Below are positions 28,977 through 38,665 of a DNA stretch of 64,000 bases, in pieces. The translations under genes were made by a program, and so were the position numbers. The stretch is taken from assembly GCA_001839685.1 (NCBI GenBank), contig MLAK01000782.1, positions 125,926 to 189,925 of the forward strand, written 5' to 3'. This stretch comes from Tritrichomonas foetus. Taxonomy: Eukaryota; Parabasalia; Tritrichomonadida; Tritrichomonadidae. Within the stretch, counting starts at the first letter, position 1. The number at the start of each line of letters is the position of its first letter. The notes below the pieces were generated by a model. The model was not told the DNA's origin. It made no database searches and saw nothing but the letters and a program-made list of their open reading frames with translations.

Positions 28977-31103
28977 ATGCGAATTTTTGTTTTCCAATCA
29001 ACGAACTCGAAAATTGTTGACCCTGTCTCGATAACTGTTTCAGAATCATGTACTATTGCCCAAGTAAAAGAAGTTATTTCTTCATGTACTCAAATCGACA
29101 GATCCGATTTAATATTAAGCTATGAGAACGAAATTCTCGACGATCAATCAACTCTCGCTGATGCCCAAATTCCAAAAGGCAAATTTGCCAAGCTAAAAGT
29201 GTCTGTAAAACCGCCAACGAAGTTTGTTTTTATCAATTTGCTAAATGGCAAAGGGAAGCGAATCAAAATCGAAAAAACGCTCACAGTCAAAAAGGCGAAA
29301 CTTTTGCTAGCCAAAGGCAATAAAACAGAGCCGAAATACATTTCACTGGTTGAACCAAATATTAATGCCGACGATGATGAATTACTGAAAGACTTAAAAG
29401 TTAACAGTGAAGGTGTCATTGACTTTGAAATTCTCCCAGCTGAACCAAAAATCCTTCAATTGGAAATTCAAACATCCAATGGAAAGATTGCCAAAACAAG
29501 ATGTAAGGAAACTGCCACAATTTCTAAAGCCAAGGAAATTCTTGCTCGCTCATTAAAAATACCAGTTGAAAGGGTTGCTCTTTATTATGATCATGAATTA
29601 TTAAATGATTATGAAATTGTTGGCGATATTGAAATGGTTCCAGGCGGGAAATTTTTCTTGGAAGTAATTCCAGTAAAATCGCCATCTAAAAAGCTCACAA
29701 TTAAAATTGCCGATGGAAAAATTGCACAGTCACGATTCTCTGACACAGCAACCGTTGGAAAAATGAAAGAAGTACTTGCTGACACTTTTAATACTAGTAC
29801 AAAGAATATTTCTTTCATTGTTGATGATCCACAGGCAAATAATGATAATTCTTTAATTAAAGACTTAAATCTTGCCAAAGGAAATGTACTTTATACAGAA
29901 GTGAATCCAATCCGTCAAGTAACTATTAAGTTATCTGATGGTAAAATGGTAAAAGGATCATTTAATGATGCAGCAACAATTGGAAAAGTGAAAGAAGTTT
30001 TGGCTAGCACTTTTGGAGCACAGCCTGAAGATTTCAAAGTGGCAGGTTTTGAAGAACTCGACAATAACTCTTTACTGAAGGATGTACATTCGAAAGGAAC
30101 AATTCATGTCGATGTTGATCCACTTAGAAAATTGACATTCAAAACGAGTGATGGAAGAATCGCAAATACTAGATTTAAGAGTACAGCAACTGTTAAAAAA
30201 GCAAAAGATATTCTAGCAAAAGTTTTAAATACTTCATCAGATTTATTATCTTTTGATTTACCAGAATCCGTCGATGATGAAACATTAATAAGAGATCTTG
30301 ATATATTGTTTGATACAATTTACGTAAATGTGAAACCTGAAGTCAAAACATTATCATTTAGAACAGATGATGGTAAAGTTGCTAAAGCTAGATACGCACC
30401 AAAAGCAACTATTGGGAAAGCGAAAGAAATGCTGGCTGAGTCATTAAATACAACACCTGATAAATTAAATGTTCATATTGATGGTGAAATCGTCGATGAT
30501 GAACAAGTTCTTGGAGATATCAATTTACCATCTGGAAAAGTGCTTGAATTATCAAAAACAATTGGATCAATGATTGAATCTGATTCAGAGGAAGAAGAAG
30601 ATGAAGAGATTGGCGTGCCAATTGAAGAACCAGAATTCCAAACTTTGAAAATTGTTACTTCAACTGGCAATGTTGCCAGATCAAGATTTAAATCAAATGT
30701 AACTGCTAAAAAAGTTAAAGAAGTGATGGCAAACATTCTCGAAACTACACCAGAATGCATATCATTATCATTCGAGAATCAAGCACTCGAAGATGATATT
30801 CTTGTGAGAGATTTACACATTCAGAATGATCAATATATATTTTGCCAAAAGACTCCAAAAAAGAGAAATGCAATTCAAAATTTGTGCCTTCAACTCGAAG
30901 ATGGCACAAAAGTGAAAAGTAAATTCAGAGCAAATACTAATGTTAGAAAAGTGAAAGAAGTTCTATCATCAATGATGAAGGTTCCTACATCCAGGTTAAT
31001 TTTGAGCTACAAAGGCAATTTGCTCCAGGATTCGATGCTTATTTCTAATTTGAATATTACAGATGATCGGTTTATTTTTGTACAGAGGCGAAACGTTGAG
31101 TAA
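28977..31103 (+). CDS. Protein of nine tandem ubiquitin-like domains
   Basis: 708 residues made almost entirely of divergent ubiquitin-like (UBL) repeats of about 75 residues. Each repeat opens with a strand such as LTIKIADGKIAQSRF, followed by ATVGKMKEVLA (the ubiquitin helix), a strand near ISLSFE or LILSY, and a DDxxLIxDLxI turn. I count nine repeats, beginning near residues 1, 79, 157, 239, 314, 386, 458, 556 and 634. An acidic spacer (ESDSEEEEDEE) lies between the seventh and eighth. No repeat ends in Gly-Gly, so this is not a polyubiquitin precursor. It could be a scaffold for ubiquitin-binding proteins or the proteasome. The ATG is only 31 bases from the right end of the transposon-like element. 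Confidence 0.85.
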   Translation: MRIFVFQSTNSKIVDPVSITVSESCTIAQVKEVISSCTQIDRSDLILSYENEILDDQSTLADAQIPKGKFAKLKVSVKPPTKFVFINLLNGKGKRIKIEKTLTVKKAKLLLAKGNKTEPKYISLVEPNINADDDELLKDLKVNSEGVIDFEILPAEPKILQLEIQTSNGKIAKTRCKETATISKAKEILARSLKIPVERVALYYDHELLNDYEIVGDIEMVPGGKFFLEVIPVKSPSKKLTIKIADGKIAQSRFSDTATVGKMKEVLADTFNTSTKNISFIVDDPQANNDNSLIKDLNLAKGNVLYTEVNPIRQVTIKLSDGKMVKGSFNDAATIGKVKEVLASTFGAQPEDFKVAGFEELDNNSLLKDVHSKGTIHVDVDPLRKLTFKTSDGRIANTRFKSTATVKKAKDILAKVLNTSSDLLSFDLPESVDDETLIRDLDILFDTIYVNVKPEVKTLSFRTDDGKVAKARYAPKATIGKAKEMLAESLNTTPDKLNVHIDGEIVDDEQVLGDINLPSGKVLELSKTIGSMIESDSEEEEDEEIGVPIEEPEFQTLKIVTSTGNVARSRFKSNVTAKKVKEVMANILETTPECISLSFENQALEDDILVRDLHIQNDQYIFCQKTPKKRNAIQNLCLQLEDGTKVKSKFRANTNVRKVKEVLSSMMKVPTSRLILSYKGNLLQDSMLISNLNITDDRFIFVQRRNVE

Positions 31104-31622
31104 TTACATTAAATAAATATGAGAATTTTATTAATGATTTATTTTTATTATTATTATTTTGTTGTTGTTTGTTTTTCATAGATAATTATTATGGTTTTCA
31201 TGATTCAAATCCATTTCAAGACGAAAATATGGTATCTAATGAAAGAAATAATTTCCTTGATAAGTAAACTGTGAAATTTCTTTTTTCTGAGTTAAACTAA
31301 CTTATTTACTTTGATATTGTGTCGTATGAGTATTAACTATCAATTTAATCAATAAGACCATATCATATAACATTCTTAATGGTACTTGTATTTCTTGTTT
31401 ACATGACATTCTGTTTAAATTCTTGAGATTATCGAACAATAGCTTTGATATCTTCTCCAAGATTGGTGAACTTTAAAGCAGATTCAATATAATAGTGATT
31501 TCAAAATATCTAATTAGTTTAGATCGTTGATTAAACAAAACCTAGTGATTGATATAAATACAGTGATTGAATAAAAAAAAATATGAGTGAAATTTATTAA
31601 AATTTAGAAAAATATTGTCTTG
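31104..31622. other. Convergent intergenic region, no gene seen
   Basis: 519 bases between two convergent genes. TAAATAAAT directly after the UBL gene stop may be its poly(A) signal. There is no minisatellite here, unlike several other 3' flanks. Confidence 0.45.
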
Positions 31623-33212
31623 TTAGGTCTTGTTAGCTCTACGTTGGTTTTGCTGTGATAACTGGAAGGCTTTTTGAGCTTGAACTTTAACTTGGTTTCG
31701 ATCAAGAACTCTTGTTTGAATGTCACCAGTTTTCTCTTTAGGTGCTCTTTTATGTTGATCAAATGGCTTCTTAATGACTCTCTTTGAGTCGACACGTTGC
31801 ATGTCAAAGTCGACCTCAGTTCTCGCAATTAATGAAACAAATGCTTGTTTATTGATCATTGCTGTGAAATCTTCATCTTCGTCGTTAAGTGTATCTTTAA
31901 GTGAGGAGCATTTTTCATTACACCATTTCAATATATTTTCGGGTTCAGGTGGAAGTTCTTCACCTTCTGATTGAACTAAATTCATAACTTCTGCGAGATG
32001 GATAACGCCTCCTTTTACAGACTTTTGATGTACTTCCATTGCTGCCATTAATTTCCTCTCTTCTAATAATTCTTCTCTTTTACTATTTGGAATTCTCTTA
32101 CCTTCTGCTAAAAGTCTTGATCCACCAACACCTTTTGCTGATGCATATTCTGATTCTTCAAGTGCAGCTTTTAAGTGACCCGATTTTCTTTCTAAAGTAT
32201 CACAAGCTTCTTTTAATTCATCTATTTGCTTTTGAAGTGTTTGCGTTGTCTCTTTTCTTTCTGCGAAGAAGTTTTGTATCTTTTCTGGTTCATTTGTTCC
32301 AAATCTATCCCTTATATCCTCATACACAGAAGAAACTTGTCGAAATCTTTCTTCTCGTTTTTCTCTTGCGGCTTTGTTCATTTTATTTCGAAGCACTGAT
32401 GGTTGAGAGTTTAATGAAGGTTGTGGTTTAGATGCTTTTTGATCTAAATCTGTTTCCATGACTTGTCTTGCATTATTGACTTTAGCTTGTTCTTTCTTTG
32501 CATTTAATGATGCATCTCTCTTTTGACGAGCATTATTACATTGTGTATCAGCTCTTGCATAATCACTTGAAGCAATACTCAATGAGTGCATTGAATCACG
32601 AGCTATTAATGTTAAATCAGCAATATCTTTTTGTTTTCTAGCAATTTCTGCTTGTTTCTGCTGCAATATTGGATTCCAATGTGTCTTTTGCTTATCAAAA
32701 AGGGTTATTATTTGTTGATAAAGCTTCATTAAATGTGTTGTTTCAGAATTTTTAATGTTTGCTTTATCTAATCGGTTTTTCATATCATGAATTCTTTGTT
32801 CTTCTGGATGATCACTTGTTTCGGCTCTTTTGAAATTGGCTAAAATAACTTCAGATTCACGTTGACTTCGAACTGATTGTTCTTTTTGATGTTTCAATCC
32901 ATCTATTTGCCTTTTTAAAAGGTTAACTTCATGATTTGTATGTTTCAAAGCAGAGTCAAGATTGGAAATGTTCGATCTTGAGTTTTTCTCTTTTACAAGT
33001 TGACCAAGTTTCTCACGTAGAGAAGTATGTTCTTCTCTAAGGTCAGCCAGAACCTGACAATTGTTTTCAAGTCTTTGAACAATTGATCTGTAGTTTTCTC
33101 GTTTTTCACCTTTCAATTCTTTTCCCTTTTCATTTATCGCAGCAAGTTCAGCTTGAAATGTTTCTGCAACGGGTTGGGAATTTGTCATTGCTGATCCAGT
33201 ATTTTTCGACAT
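31623..33212 (-). CDS. Outer dynein arm docking-complex-type coiled-coil protein (CCDC151/ODA10-like)
   Basis: 529 residues, nearly all coiled coil. Two regions resemble the outer dynein arm docking family (ODA1, ODA3, CCDC151/ODAD3). One is HLMKLYQQIITLFDKQKTHW plus the following helix, near residues 160-215. The other is near 300-375: VYEDIRDRFGTNEPEKIQNFF, then ETTQTLQKQIDELKEACDTLE. The latter corresponds to the family's block ending in a long LxxLxxE helix. Such proteins anchor dynein arms on axonemal doublets or help pre-assemble them. The last 100 residues are basic. An Inr-like TCATTGT lies 7-13 bases before the ATG. The coiled coil is certain; the family is an inference. Confidence 0.6.
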   Translation of the reverse strand: MSKNTGSAMTNSQPVAETFQAELAAINEKGKELKGEKRENYRSIVQRLENNCQVLADLREEHTSLREKLGQLVKEKNSRSNISNLDSALKHTNHEVNLLKRQIDGLKHQKEQSVRSQRESEVILANFKRAETSDHPEEQRIHDMKNRLDKANIKNSETTHLMKLYQQIITLFDKQKTHWNPILQQKQAEIARKQKDIADLTLIARDSMHSLSIASSDYARADTQCNNARQKRDASLNAKKEQAKVNNARQVMETDLDQKASKPQPSLNSQPSVLRNKMNKAAREKREERFRQVSSVYEDIRDRFGTNEPEKIQNFFAERKETTQTLQKQIDELKEACDTLERKSGHLKAALEESEYASAKGVGGSRLLAEGKRIPNSKREELLEERKLMAAMEVHQKSVKGGVIHLAEVMNLVQSEGEELPPEPENILKWCNEKCSSLKDTLNDEDEDFTAMINKQAFVSLIARTEVDFDMQRVDSKRVIKKPFDQHKRAPKEKTGDIQTRVLDRNQVKVQAQKAFQLSQQNQRRANKT

Positions 33213-33218
33213 ATTGAT

Positions 33219-33225
33219 ACAATGA
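33219..33225 (-). promoter_or_regulatory. Initiator candidate TCATTGT
   Basis: On the minus strand TCATT fits the trichomonad Inr TCAYW, a few bases before the ATG of the docking-complex-type gene. Confidence 0.4.
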
Positions 33226-33533
33226 TGTTCTGATTTGATGTAATTTTAAAAAAAACGTGTTTTCACATCAATAAACGTTCTCCATTTCGTATCATTGTGT
33301 AAAGTTCATAAATGGATACAATTTTCCGAAATTTGATTAAAATGACTTTTTCAGATAGAATCGGCTTTTTTGGCTAAACCTGTTTTCACGAAATTGTCAT
33401 CAATCACAGTGTTGATAGGGAATGGAATTTGCAGAGGGAAAAAGATTAGCAAAGGTAAATAAAATTAATTTTAAATATGAATCATAATAAAATAAAATTC
33501 GAATGAAGCATGAAACAAATCATAATCAATCAA

Positions 33534-33748
33534 TCAAGAAACAAACAAACAAATCAAATCACAACAAGCAAGAAACAAACAAACAAATCAAATCACAACA
33601 AGCAATAAACGAACAAACAAATCAAATCACAACAAGCAAGAAACGAACAAACAAATCAAATCACAACAAGCAAGAAACAAACAAACAAATCAAATCACAA
33701 CAAGTAAGAAACAAACAAACAAATCAAATCACAACAAGAAAGAAACCA
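33534..33748. repeat. 34-bp minisatellite, about 6 copies
   Basis: The unit contains AAACAAACAAACAAATCAAA then TCACAACAAGCAAG and repeats every 34 bases. Copies differ at one or two positions (AAACAAAC or AAACGAAC; CAAG or TAAG). It lies about 90 bases beyond the stop codon of the gene at 33842, that is, in that gene's 3' flank. The unit itself is nested repeats of AAAC and AAATC. Confidence 0.92.
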
Positions 33749-33841
33749 TTTCACAAGACACTCAGAAAAATAGTCATTAATAATAAAAATATTCTCTAAA
33801 CAAATTTTTTGCTTTATTTTGTTTTATTCATTAAATAAAAA

Positions 33842-34885
33842 TTAGAAATGAGGGATATTTCCATCTCCGACAACATCACCAATGACACCTGATCCAGGCG
33901 GAATTCTAACACGCATATCGACCCAGTACTCTGGCTGGTCATCCTTGTTCTTCATATGATCGAGATAGTCGTCCCTTACAGTGCTCGACAATTTATCTGT
34001 GATTGGGTGATGATCGAATGGGCAGGCGTAGCACGCTCTGTGTAGGTCAGCTGCTTTGAATGTTTCATCTGGCCTTTCTGAAACTTTGAAATCTCCGCGG
34101 TTGGTTGTTTCCCAATATGCTTCGGCGGGCTTTTTCAAACCGCGCGAAACTGGAACAGGATCGACCCACTTTGGATGGGTGAAACGTTCGCCGGTCGCTT
34201 TTTTGAGGGTTGTGAAATTGTTTCGATATGCGGTCGCATCAATTGAATCGGCAAATGAGCGACACATTTCTCGGAAATCGCGTGTCCACTGTGCTTCGAC
34301 GTCTATAAAGCGTTGGGCCCTTTCCGCAGCTGCTTTGGAAAGAACGCCCTTTGAATAGATTAAAACGGTCTGATCTGTTGTTTCGTCGCGAAGAGTTCGT
34401 TGGTAGCTCGAATGGCAAATATCGTGGCGGTATGTTGTGTTCATCATTCTGTCTGTCCATCTGGCCATATAATCCTTTGATTTTTCTGTCGCGTTAATTT
34501 GAGACTGATCTGAAGCGCGTGTGCGAGTAGGAATGGCTTTGGCTGTTCGCATTTGGTCAGCATCGAAATTTCCGTATGTTAGGTGGGATGAAGTGGCGCG
34601 AGCTAATGGATCCTCATTTTTTTGTTCGAGATTAACTTCCGAGCCGTCGCAGAAAAGCTTCCATTCGGGAATTGTATACTTTGTGGCCATTAACTTGTTT
34701 CCTGTGATTTTGGCAGAAGAGCGGGTCGTCGAATAATTATCTGAGCAAAGTCGGGGAAAAACATAATTGAAGCGCTGGAGTTCCTCTGGGGAGAGGGCAC
34801 TGATCCAACGGTAGGCAGCGGGATGTAGATCTGGTCTAAAAACTGCGTCGCATATGTTCTTGTATGGAATATTGGATTTCGACAT
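33842..34885 (-). CDS. Structural-looking protein, possibly axonemal, function unknown
   Basis: 347 residues starting MSKSNIPYKNICDAVF. No signal peptide, transmembrane segment or long coiled coil. It is rich in short aromatic-polar motifs (SSHLTYGNFDADQM, NTTYRHDICHSSYQRT, AYWETTNRGDF, CYACPFDHHP), spaced as in proteins that snake along microtubules. Its codon use is less AT-rich than average here, fitting a well-expressed gene. It sits next to the dynein-docking-type gene on the same strand. I infer a possible microtubule inner or axonemal protein, but the family is not recognised. Confidence 0.7.
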   Translation of the reverse strand: MSKSNIPYKNICDAVFRPDLHPAAYRWISALSPEELQRFNYVFPRLCSDNYSTTRSSAKITGNKLMATKYTIPEWKLFCDGSEVNLEQKNEDPLARATSSHLTYGNFDADQMRTAKAIPTRTRASDQSQINATEKSKDYMARWTDRMMNTTYRHDICHSSYQRTLRDETTDQTVLIYSKGVLSKAAAERAQRFIDVEAQWTRDFREMCRSFADSIDATAYRNNFTTLKKATGERFTHPKWVDPVPVSRGLKKPAEAYWETTNRGDFKVSERPDETFKAADLHRACYACPFDHHPITDKLSSTVRDDYLDHMKNKDDQPEYWVDMRVRIPPGSGVIGDVVGDGNIPHF

Positions 34886-35537
34886 GATGATTTAAAAATT
34901 AAATATGATTCCCAAAATAACGAATACTTCGGTTTGTTCAGAAAAGGCAAATAAAGCATAGAAATGTACTATAAACAATTGAAAACTTGAAGATTCTCGA
35001 AAAGTTGTTTCACCATAAAACCGCCAAAAATGTGGAAATTGATGGAATTGAATATAATTTTTTCTTTGTTTATTTGTTCATATATGAATCATTACGACCA
35101 TTTATTAATTAAAACACAGAAAATTTTGGGTACTTTTCTACAAATATTTGGCCGAATAACAGAATTTGATGAACAAATAAATTAAGAAAATCTCATTCTA
35201 ACGTGTTTTTTTTATATTAGCCAAGGAATTTTTCAGCGAGCAAATTCTTTTCGGACAATCAATAACCCTATTCATCTCAAATCTATAATTTTTTCCTCGA
35301 CTTGAGTTACAATAAATAAATTCCATCTAAATTTATTTTGCATCCATTCAAATTTCCTAAATTATAGGGGGCACATTTCTTTCTTTCTTTCGAAAATAGA
35401 AACCTAGTCCAGCGAGCGTGGCCCAAATGAAACTAAAATCCACTTCTTTCTTTCTTTTCGTTTCTTTTTTGGGAGGTGCAGTCGAAATAAAAGAGAATGA
35501 AGAAAAGCGAAGTATAATTATGTATAACTAGGTTTAT
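34886..35537. other. Intergenic region, no gene seen
   Basis: 650 bases between minus-strand genes. A TTTCTTTCTTTC tract near 35377-35395 and another near 35441-35468 stand out as simple repeats. Confidence 0.45.
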
Positions 35538-36911
35538 TTATAACTCGGATGATTTGAAAACAGCTGCTTCTGCTGCAGGAGCTCCTAAACCGGATTGAAC
35601 CTCTTCTTTCTTGAAGAAAAAGATGAGTGACAATACGATAACAACAATTTCAAGTCCACAAACAATTGGCGCACCAAACAGAATTGCATTGAGCTCGCGC
35701 TTACTGGATTCGGCTTCTTCATCATGTTTTTCGTTTCCGATGAAATCAAAAATCTTTTTGACCGACTCGCTGTGCTTGAGCATACTTGCATGGTTGAACT
35801 GTGCTTTGTTCATGTTCCAGTTAAAGCACTCAACATTCTTCCAGTTGTTGCAGGCATGCTCTGACCCTTCTGGTGTGAAATCTCCATCACCAGGTCCCAT
35901 AATGACCTTAATGACTTTATTGTCATAATCATGGACCCTGTAGGAATCGACAGTATTGATTCCAGTATTGTAAAGGACATATGACTTCACTGGTGGTTCA
36001 GGAACAGGAGCTTTGAGATATTTTTCAATCTGTTCGAAAACAAAACGAGTGGTGACGTGTTCAAAACTGAAGATTTTCTCGTCGTCGAAACGGCCAAGAT
36101 ATTCGAGGAATGAGGAAATATTTACAGCTTTTAATTCATCACCGAATGATGGAAAGTTGTGAATGACTGTTTTGTTGGCGAATGCGATGTAATTCGGAAG
36201 GAGGATGAGCTGACCTGGCATTTGCTTGATCGCGGTTTTCATCTCTTTGGTCGTGATGAATTGTCCGTACTCGAGATCGATGATTCTAGGATAGTTTCCA
36301 TTTCCTGCGAAGGCTGGAGCGACAAAAATCACACTGTCGACATGTGATTTGACCCAGTCTGGTTTTGAATAATTTGACAGAAATTGTGAGATAAAATGGC
36401 CGCCTTGACTATGTGTAATAAAAACAATTTTCTCGCCTGTGGATTTCTTTACCTTTTCGGTATTTGCTTTAATTATGTCGAAAGTGTCATCTGAAACAAG
36501 AGGATGCATCATAAAATCATAGCTGACACCAAAGAGATTAACGTTTGGTTCGTATCCAAGGCTGAGAGCATATTCAACGAATGTATCGTAGTTGAGAAGT
36601 TGAGAATAATTTCCAAATGGCAATGTTGAAACTTTGACACCTGGCATATGAGTAAACTTCTTCTCTTTCGTGTCGTAGTGAGGAAGCATCATATATGCTT
36701 GGCAAAGTGGATATTTGGTATAAAATTCTTTATCGTCATTTGGATAGAACTGGTAGTTTTCGAGATTCTGAGGGCAAAAATCTGTTCGACCGCGTATTTC
36801 ATTGGGAACGTCGTTTCTGTTGACCGTAGCAAAGAGAGGATTTCCATTGAAACCTGAAATCAAAAATAGTGGTTTCAGGGCAAAAGAAAGATAAAGAAAA
36901 ACGAAAAACAT
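35538..36911 (-). CDS. LCAT-family acyltransferase/phospholipase with C-terminal membrane anchor
   Basis: 457 residues. An N-terminal hydrophobic signal peptide (MFFVFLYLSFALKPLFLISG) is followed by an alpha/beta-hydrolase of the lecithin:cholesterol acyltransferase type. The nucleophile elbow is THSQGG with Ser near 168, and the family's FGVSYDFMMHP block is near 127-136. Probable catalytic Asp is in GPGDGDFTPEGS (342 or 344) and His in FNHASML near 374. Residues about 409-433 form one membrane helix, followed by a short cytoplasmic tail. The enzyme probably acts on phospholipid acyl chains at the cell surface or in endomembranes. Whether it is a transferase or a plain phospholipase cannot be told. 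Confidence 0.87.
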   Translation of the reverse strand: MFFVFLYLSFALKPLFLISGFNGNPLFATVNRNDVPNEIRGRTDFCPQNLENYQFYPNDDKEFYTKYPLCQAYMMLPHYDTKEKKFTHMPGVKVSTLPFGNYSQLLNYDTFVEYALSLGYEPNVNLFGVSYDFMMHPLVSDDTFDIIKANTEKVKKSTGEKIVFITHSQGGHFISQFLSNYSKPDWVKSHVDSVIFVAPAFAGNGNYPRIIDLEYGQFITTKEMKTAIKQMPGQLILLPNYIAFANKTVIHNFPSFGDELKAVNISSFLEYLGRFDDEKIFSFEHVTTRFVFEQIEKYLKAPVPEPPVKSYVLYNTGINTVDSYRVHDYDNKVIKVIMGPGDGDFTPEGSEHACNNWKNVECFNWNMNKAQFNHASMLKHSESVKKIFDFIGNEKHDEEAESSKRELNAILFGAPIVCGLEIVVIVLSLIFFFKKEEVQSGLGAPAAEAAVFKSSEL

Positions 36912-37897
36912 GATTATAACAATATCTATTGTTTTTTTTCAATGAATTTTCTCAAAAAAATGCAAAACGATAGAAAAATATATTGGAAAAGTTTTGAAAA
37001 AGTTACATTATTTTGAGGAAATCGATAGAATTTCTCTGAATTAAAAGAAATTCAAAAATACTTCACAAATAAACCAACAGAAATTCAGAGTGAAGTCATA
37101 TTTCTGAAGTCATTTTCTGTCTGTAAAATAGTTTGCACACTAGACACCTCACTACTTTTTTTTTATTCAATTCTTTGAACTTCTCAAAATTATGCCAAAA
37201 ATTATGTGAAGCATAGAAAACATTTCTGATGGTATTGATTAAATTCAATAGCATTTCAAAAACAATGAAATGCCTCATGAGATATATTTTATCGAATAAA
37301 TGGAATATAAAAATGAGCAAACTAAAAATAACCCAATTTCGAGTTTCTTAAGAAAAATTGAATGTACTTTGAAAAATAGTCATTGGAATGAAAACAGATT
37401 TCCTCTCTCATCCAATTGGATTCTTGCCAAGCAAAGGTGAGCAAATGCATAATTTTCGAAAAAAAATAACGTGATTAGCATCAATCCAAAAATAATGATT
37501 GGCGTCTCCATCAAAATTGATTTCATGCAAATTATGCGTGATTAAAGAAATCGGAAAACTAGAATATCAAGAATGTCAGATTGTAATTTTAATTTGTTAA
37601 TTTAAAGAAATTCTTCCAATTTAAAAAAAAAAAAAAAGATTTTCTGAATAATCACTTCCAGTTTTTTATTTGAATGGCATTTCAGGCTCATCTTCAAGTG
37701 GAAGACTCCTTTCATCCCATTCACTTTTTCATTGCCTCCATTTGTGAGAAATGCAATTTGACCATTATTGAAAATAAAAAAATCTGGAAATGCATGAAAA
37801 AACGGAGTTCTTTATACTCTAAAAAAGACACAACAATATATTAAAGCCAACAATTTAGTTTCATGTATAAATAAAACGAAGAAAAAAAATAGAAAAG
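36912..37897. other. Intergenic region, 1 kb, no gene seen
   Basis: AT-rich DNA between minus-strand genes. The frame at 37096-37320 has poor composition and is probably chance. A run of 15 As lies at about 37623-37637. Confidence 0.45.
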
Positions 37898-38665
37898 CTA
37901 GAATCCTGAGAAGTCCGTAGTGAAGTCTGTAGTGAACAAATCTGTCATTTCTTGAGTAGACTGCGGAGACTGTGGCGGGGAGGTCACCCACTCCTGGAGC
38001 GGTAGTGCGAACGGATCATCAAAGAATGATGCGCTTTGATGCATTTCGTCCTGTGGTGAAGAAATCATTGAATCGACAAAACCAGATGGAATTGATTGTG
38101 AAGTTGGCATATTGAAATAGGTCTGCGGTTGGGGCTGAGGCGAGATTGATGCTGATGCTTTGATTGGAGGGACGCTGTCGGTGTGCATGAGAGATGGCTG
38201 AGGAGTCCATGCGTTCATTTGGCGGACAGTCCACTGTCTTAATTCTGGAAAATTGTTTTTCAACATGGGAATTAATTCGACGATTTGATTACTCGTATCT
38301 CCGCGGCACATAACCGCAGAATAGCCCATTCTGTGAAGTGATCCATTAATTGATGATTTGCATTTGTCGATTAAAAGGCGCATCTGACGGGTATTAATTG
38401 CGATTCCATTGGAAAGCCATAAAACGCCGCATACTAGGCATCGTTTCCAATCACTATCATCATTGCGTAAGGCGAAAGTTTGAATTGCGTTTAACATTTC
38501 ACTAAATGTTTCTAATCTTTTATTTCGGCGATTTCTACAGTTTCTCGAAGAAAGTGTTGTGCGTAATTGATTATAACCTTCTTTGTCGCTATCGCTGAGC
38601 AGGTTGTAAAATTCAGGAAGTGCAGGTGTACTTTGGGATGGTTGGGCTTCTTCTTTCTCTGCCAT
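37898..38665 (-). CDS. Initiator-binding-domain (IBD) transcription factor, IBP39-like
   Basis: 255 residues. Residues about 17-150 resemble the winged-helix Inr-binding domain of Trichomonas IBP39. The signature is DWKRCLVCGVLWLSNGIAINTRQ at about 73-95, followed by LLIDKCKSSINGSLHRMGY. IBP39 recognises the TCAYW initiator and recruits RNA polymerase II. Here the C-terminal 100 residues are Pro/Gln/Ser-rich with acidic, Phe-containing ends (TTDFTTDFSGF), unlike a folded C-domain and more like an activation region. This family is a hallmark of trichomonads and is the best single clue to the organism. The exact DNA target of this paralogue is unknown. Confidence 0.8.
   Translation of the reverse strand: MAEKEEAQPSQSTPALPEFYNLLSDSDKEGYNQLRTTLSSRNCRNRRNKRLETFSEMLNAIQTFALRNDDSDWKRCLVCGVLWLSNGIAINTRQMRLLIDKCKSSINGSLHRMGYSAVMCRGDTSNQIVELIPMLKNNFPELRQWTVRQMNAWTPQPSLMHTDSVPPIKASASISPQPQPQTYFNMPTSQSIPSGFVDSMISSPQDEMHQSASFFDDPFALPLQEWVTSPPQSPQSTQEMTDLFTTDFTTDFSGF

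Larger units (their letters stand above)
33213..33841. other. Intergenic region containing a minisatellite
   Basis: Lies between two minus-strand genes. The downstream part is the 34-bp array listed separately. The 98-codon plus-strand frame at 33503-33799 runs through that array and is not a gene. Confidence 0.5.

Noticed and set aside
33503..33799. 98-codon plus-strand open frame (Lys/Gln/Asn/Thr-rich)
   Set aside because: It is the translation of the 34-bp minisatellite, which has no stop in any plus-strand frame; the composition is that of the repeat and not of a protein.
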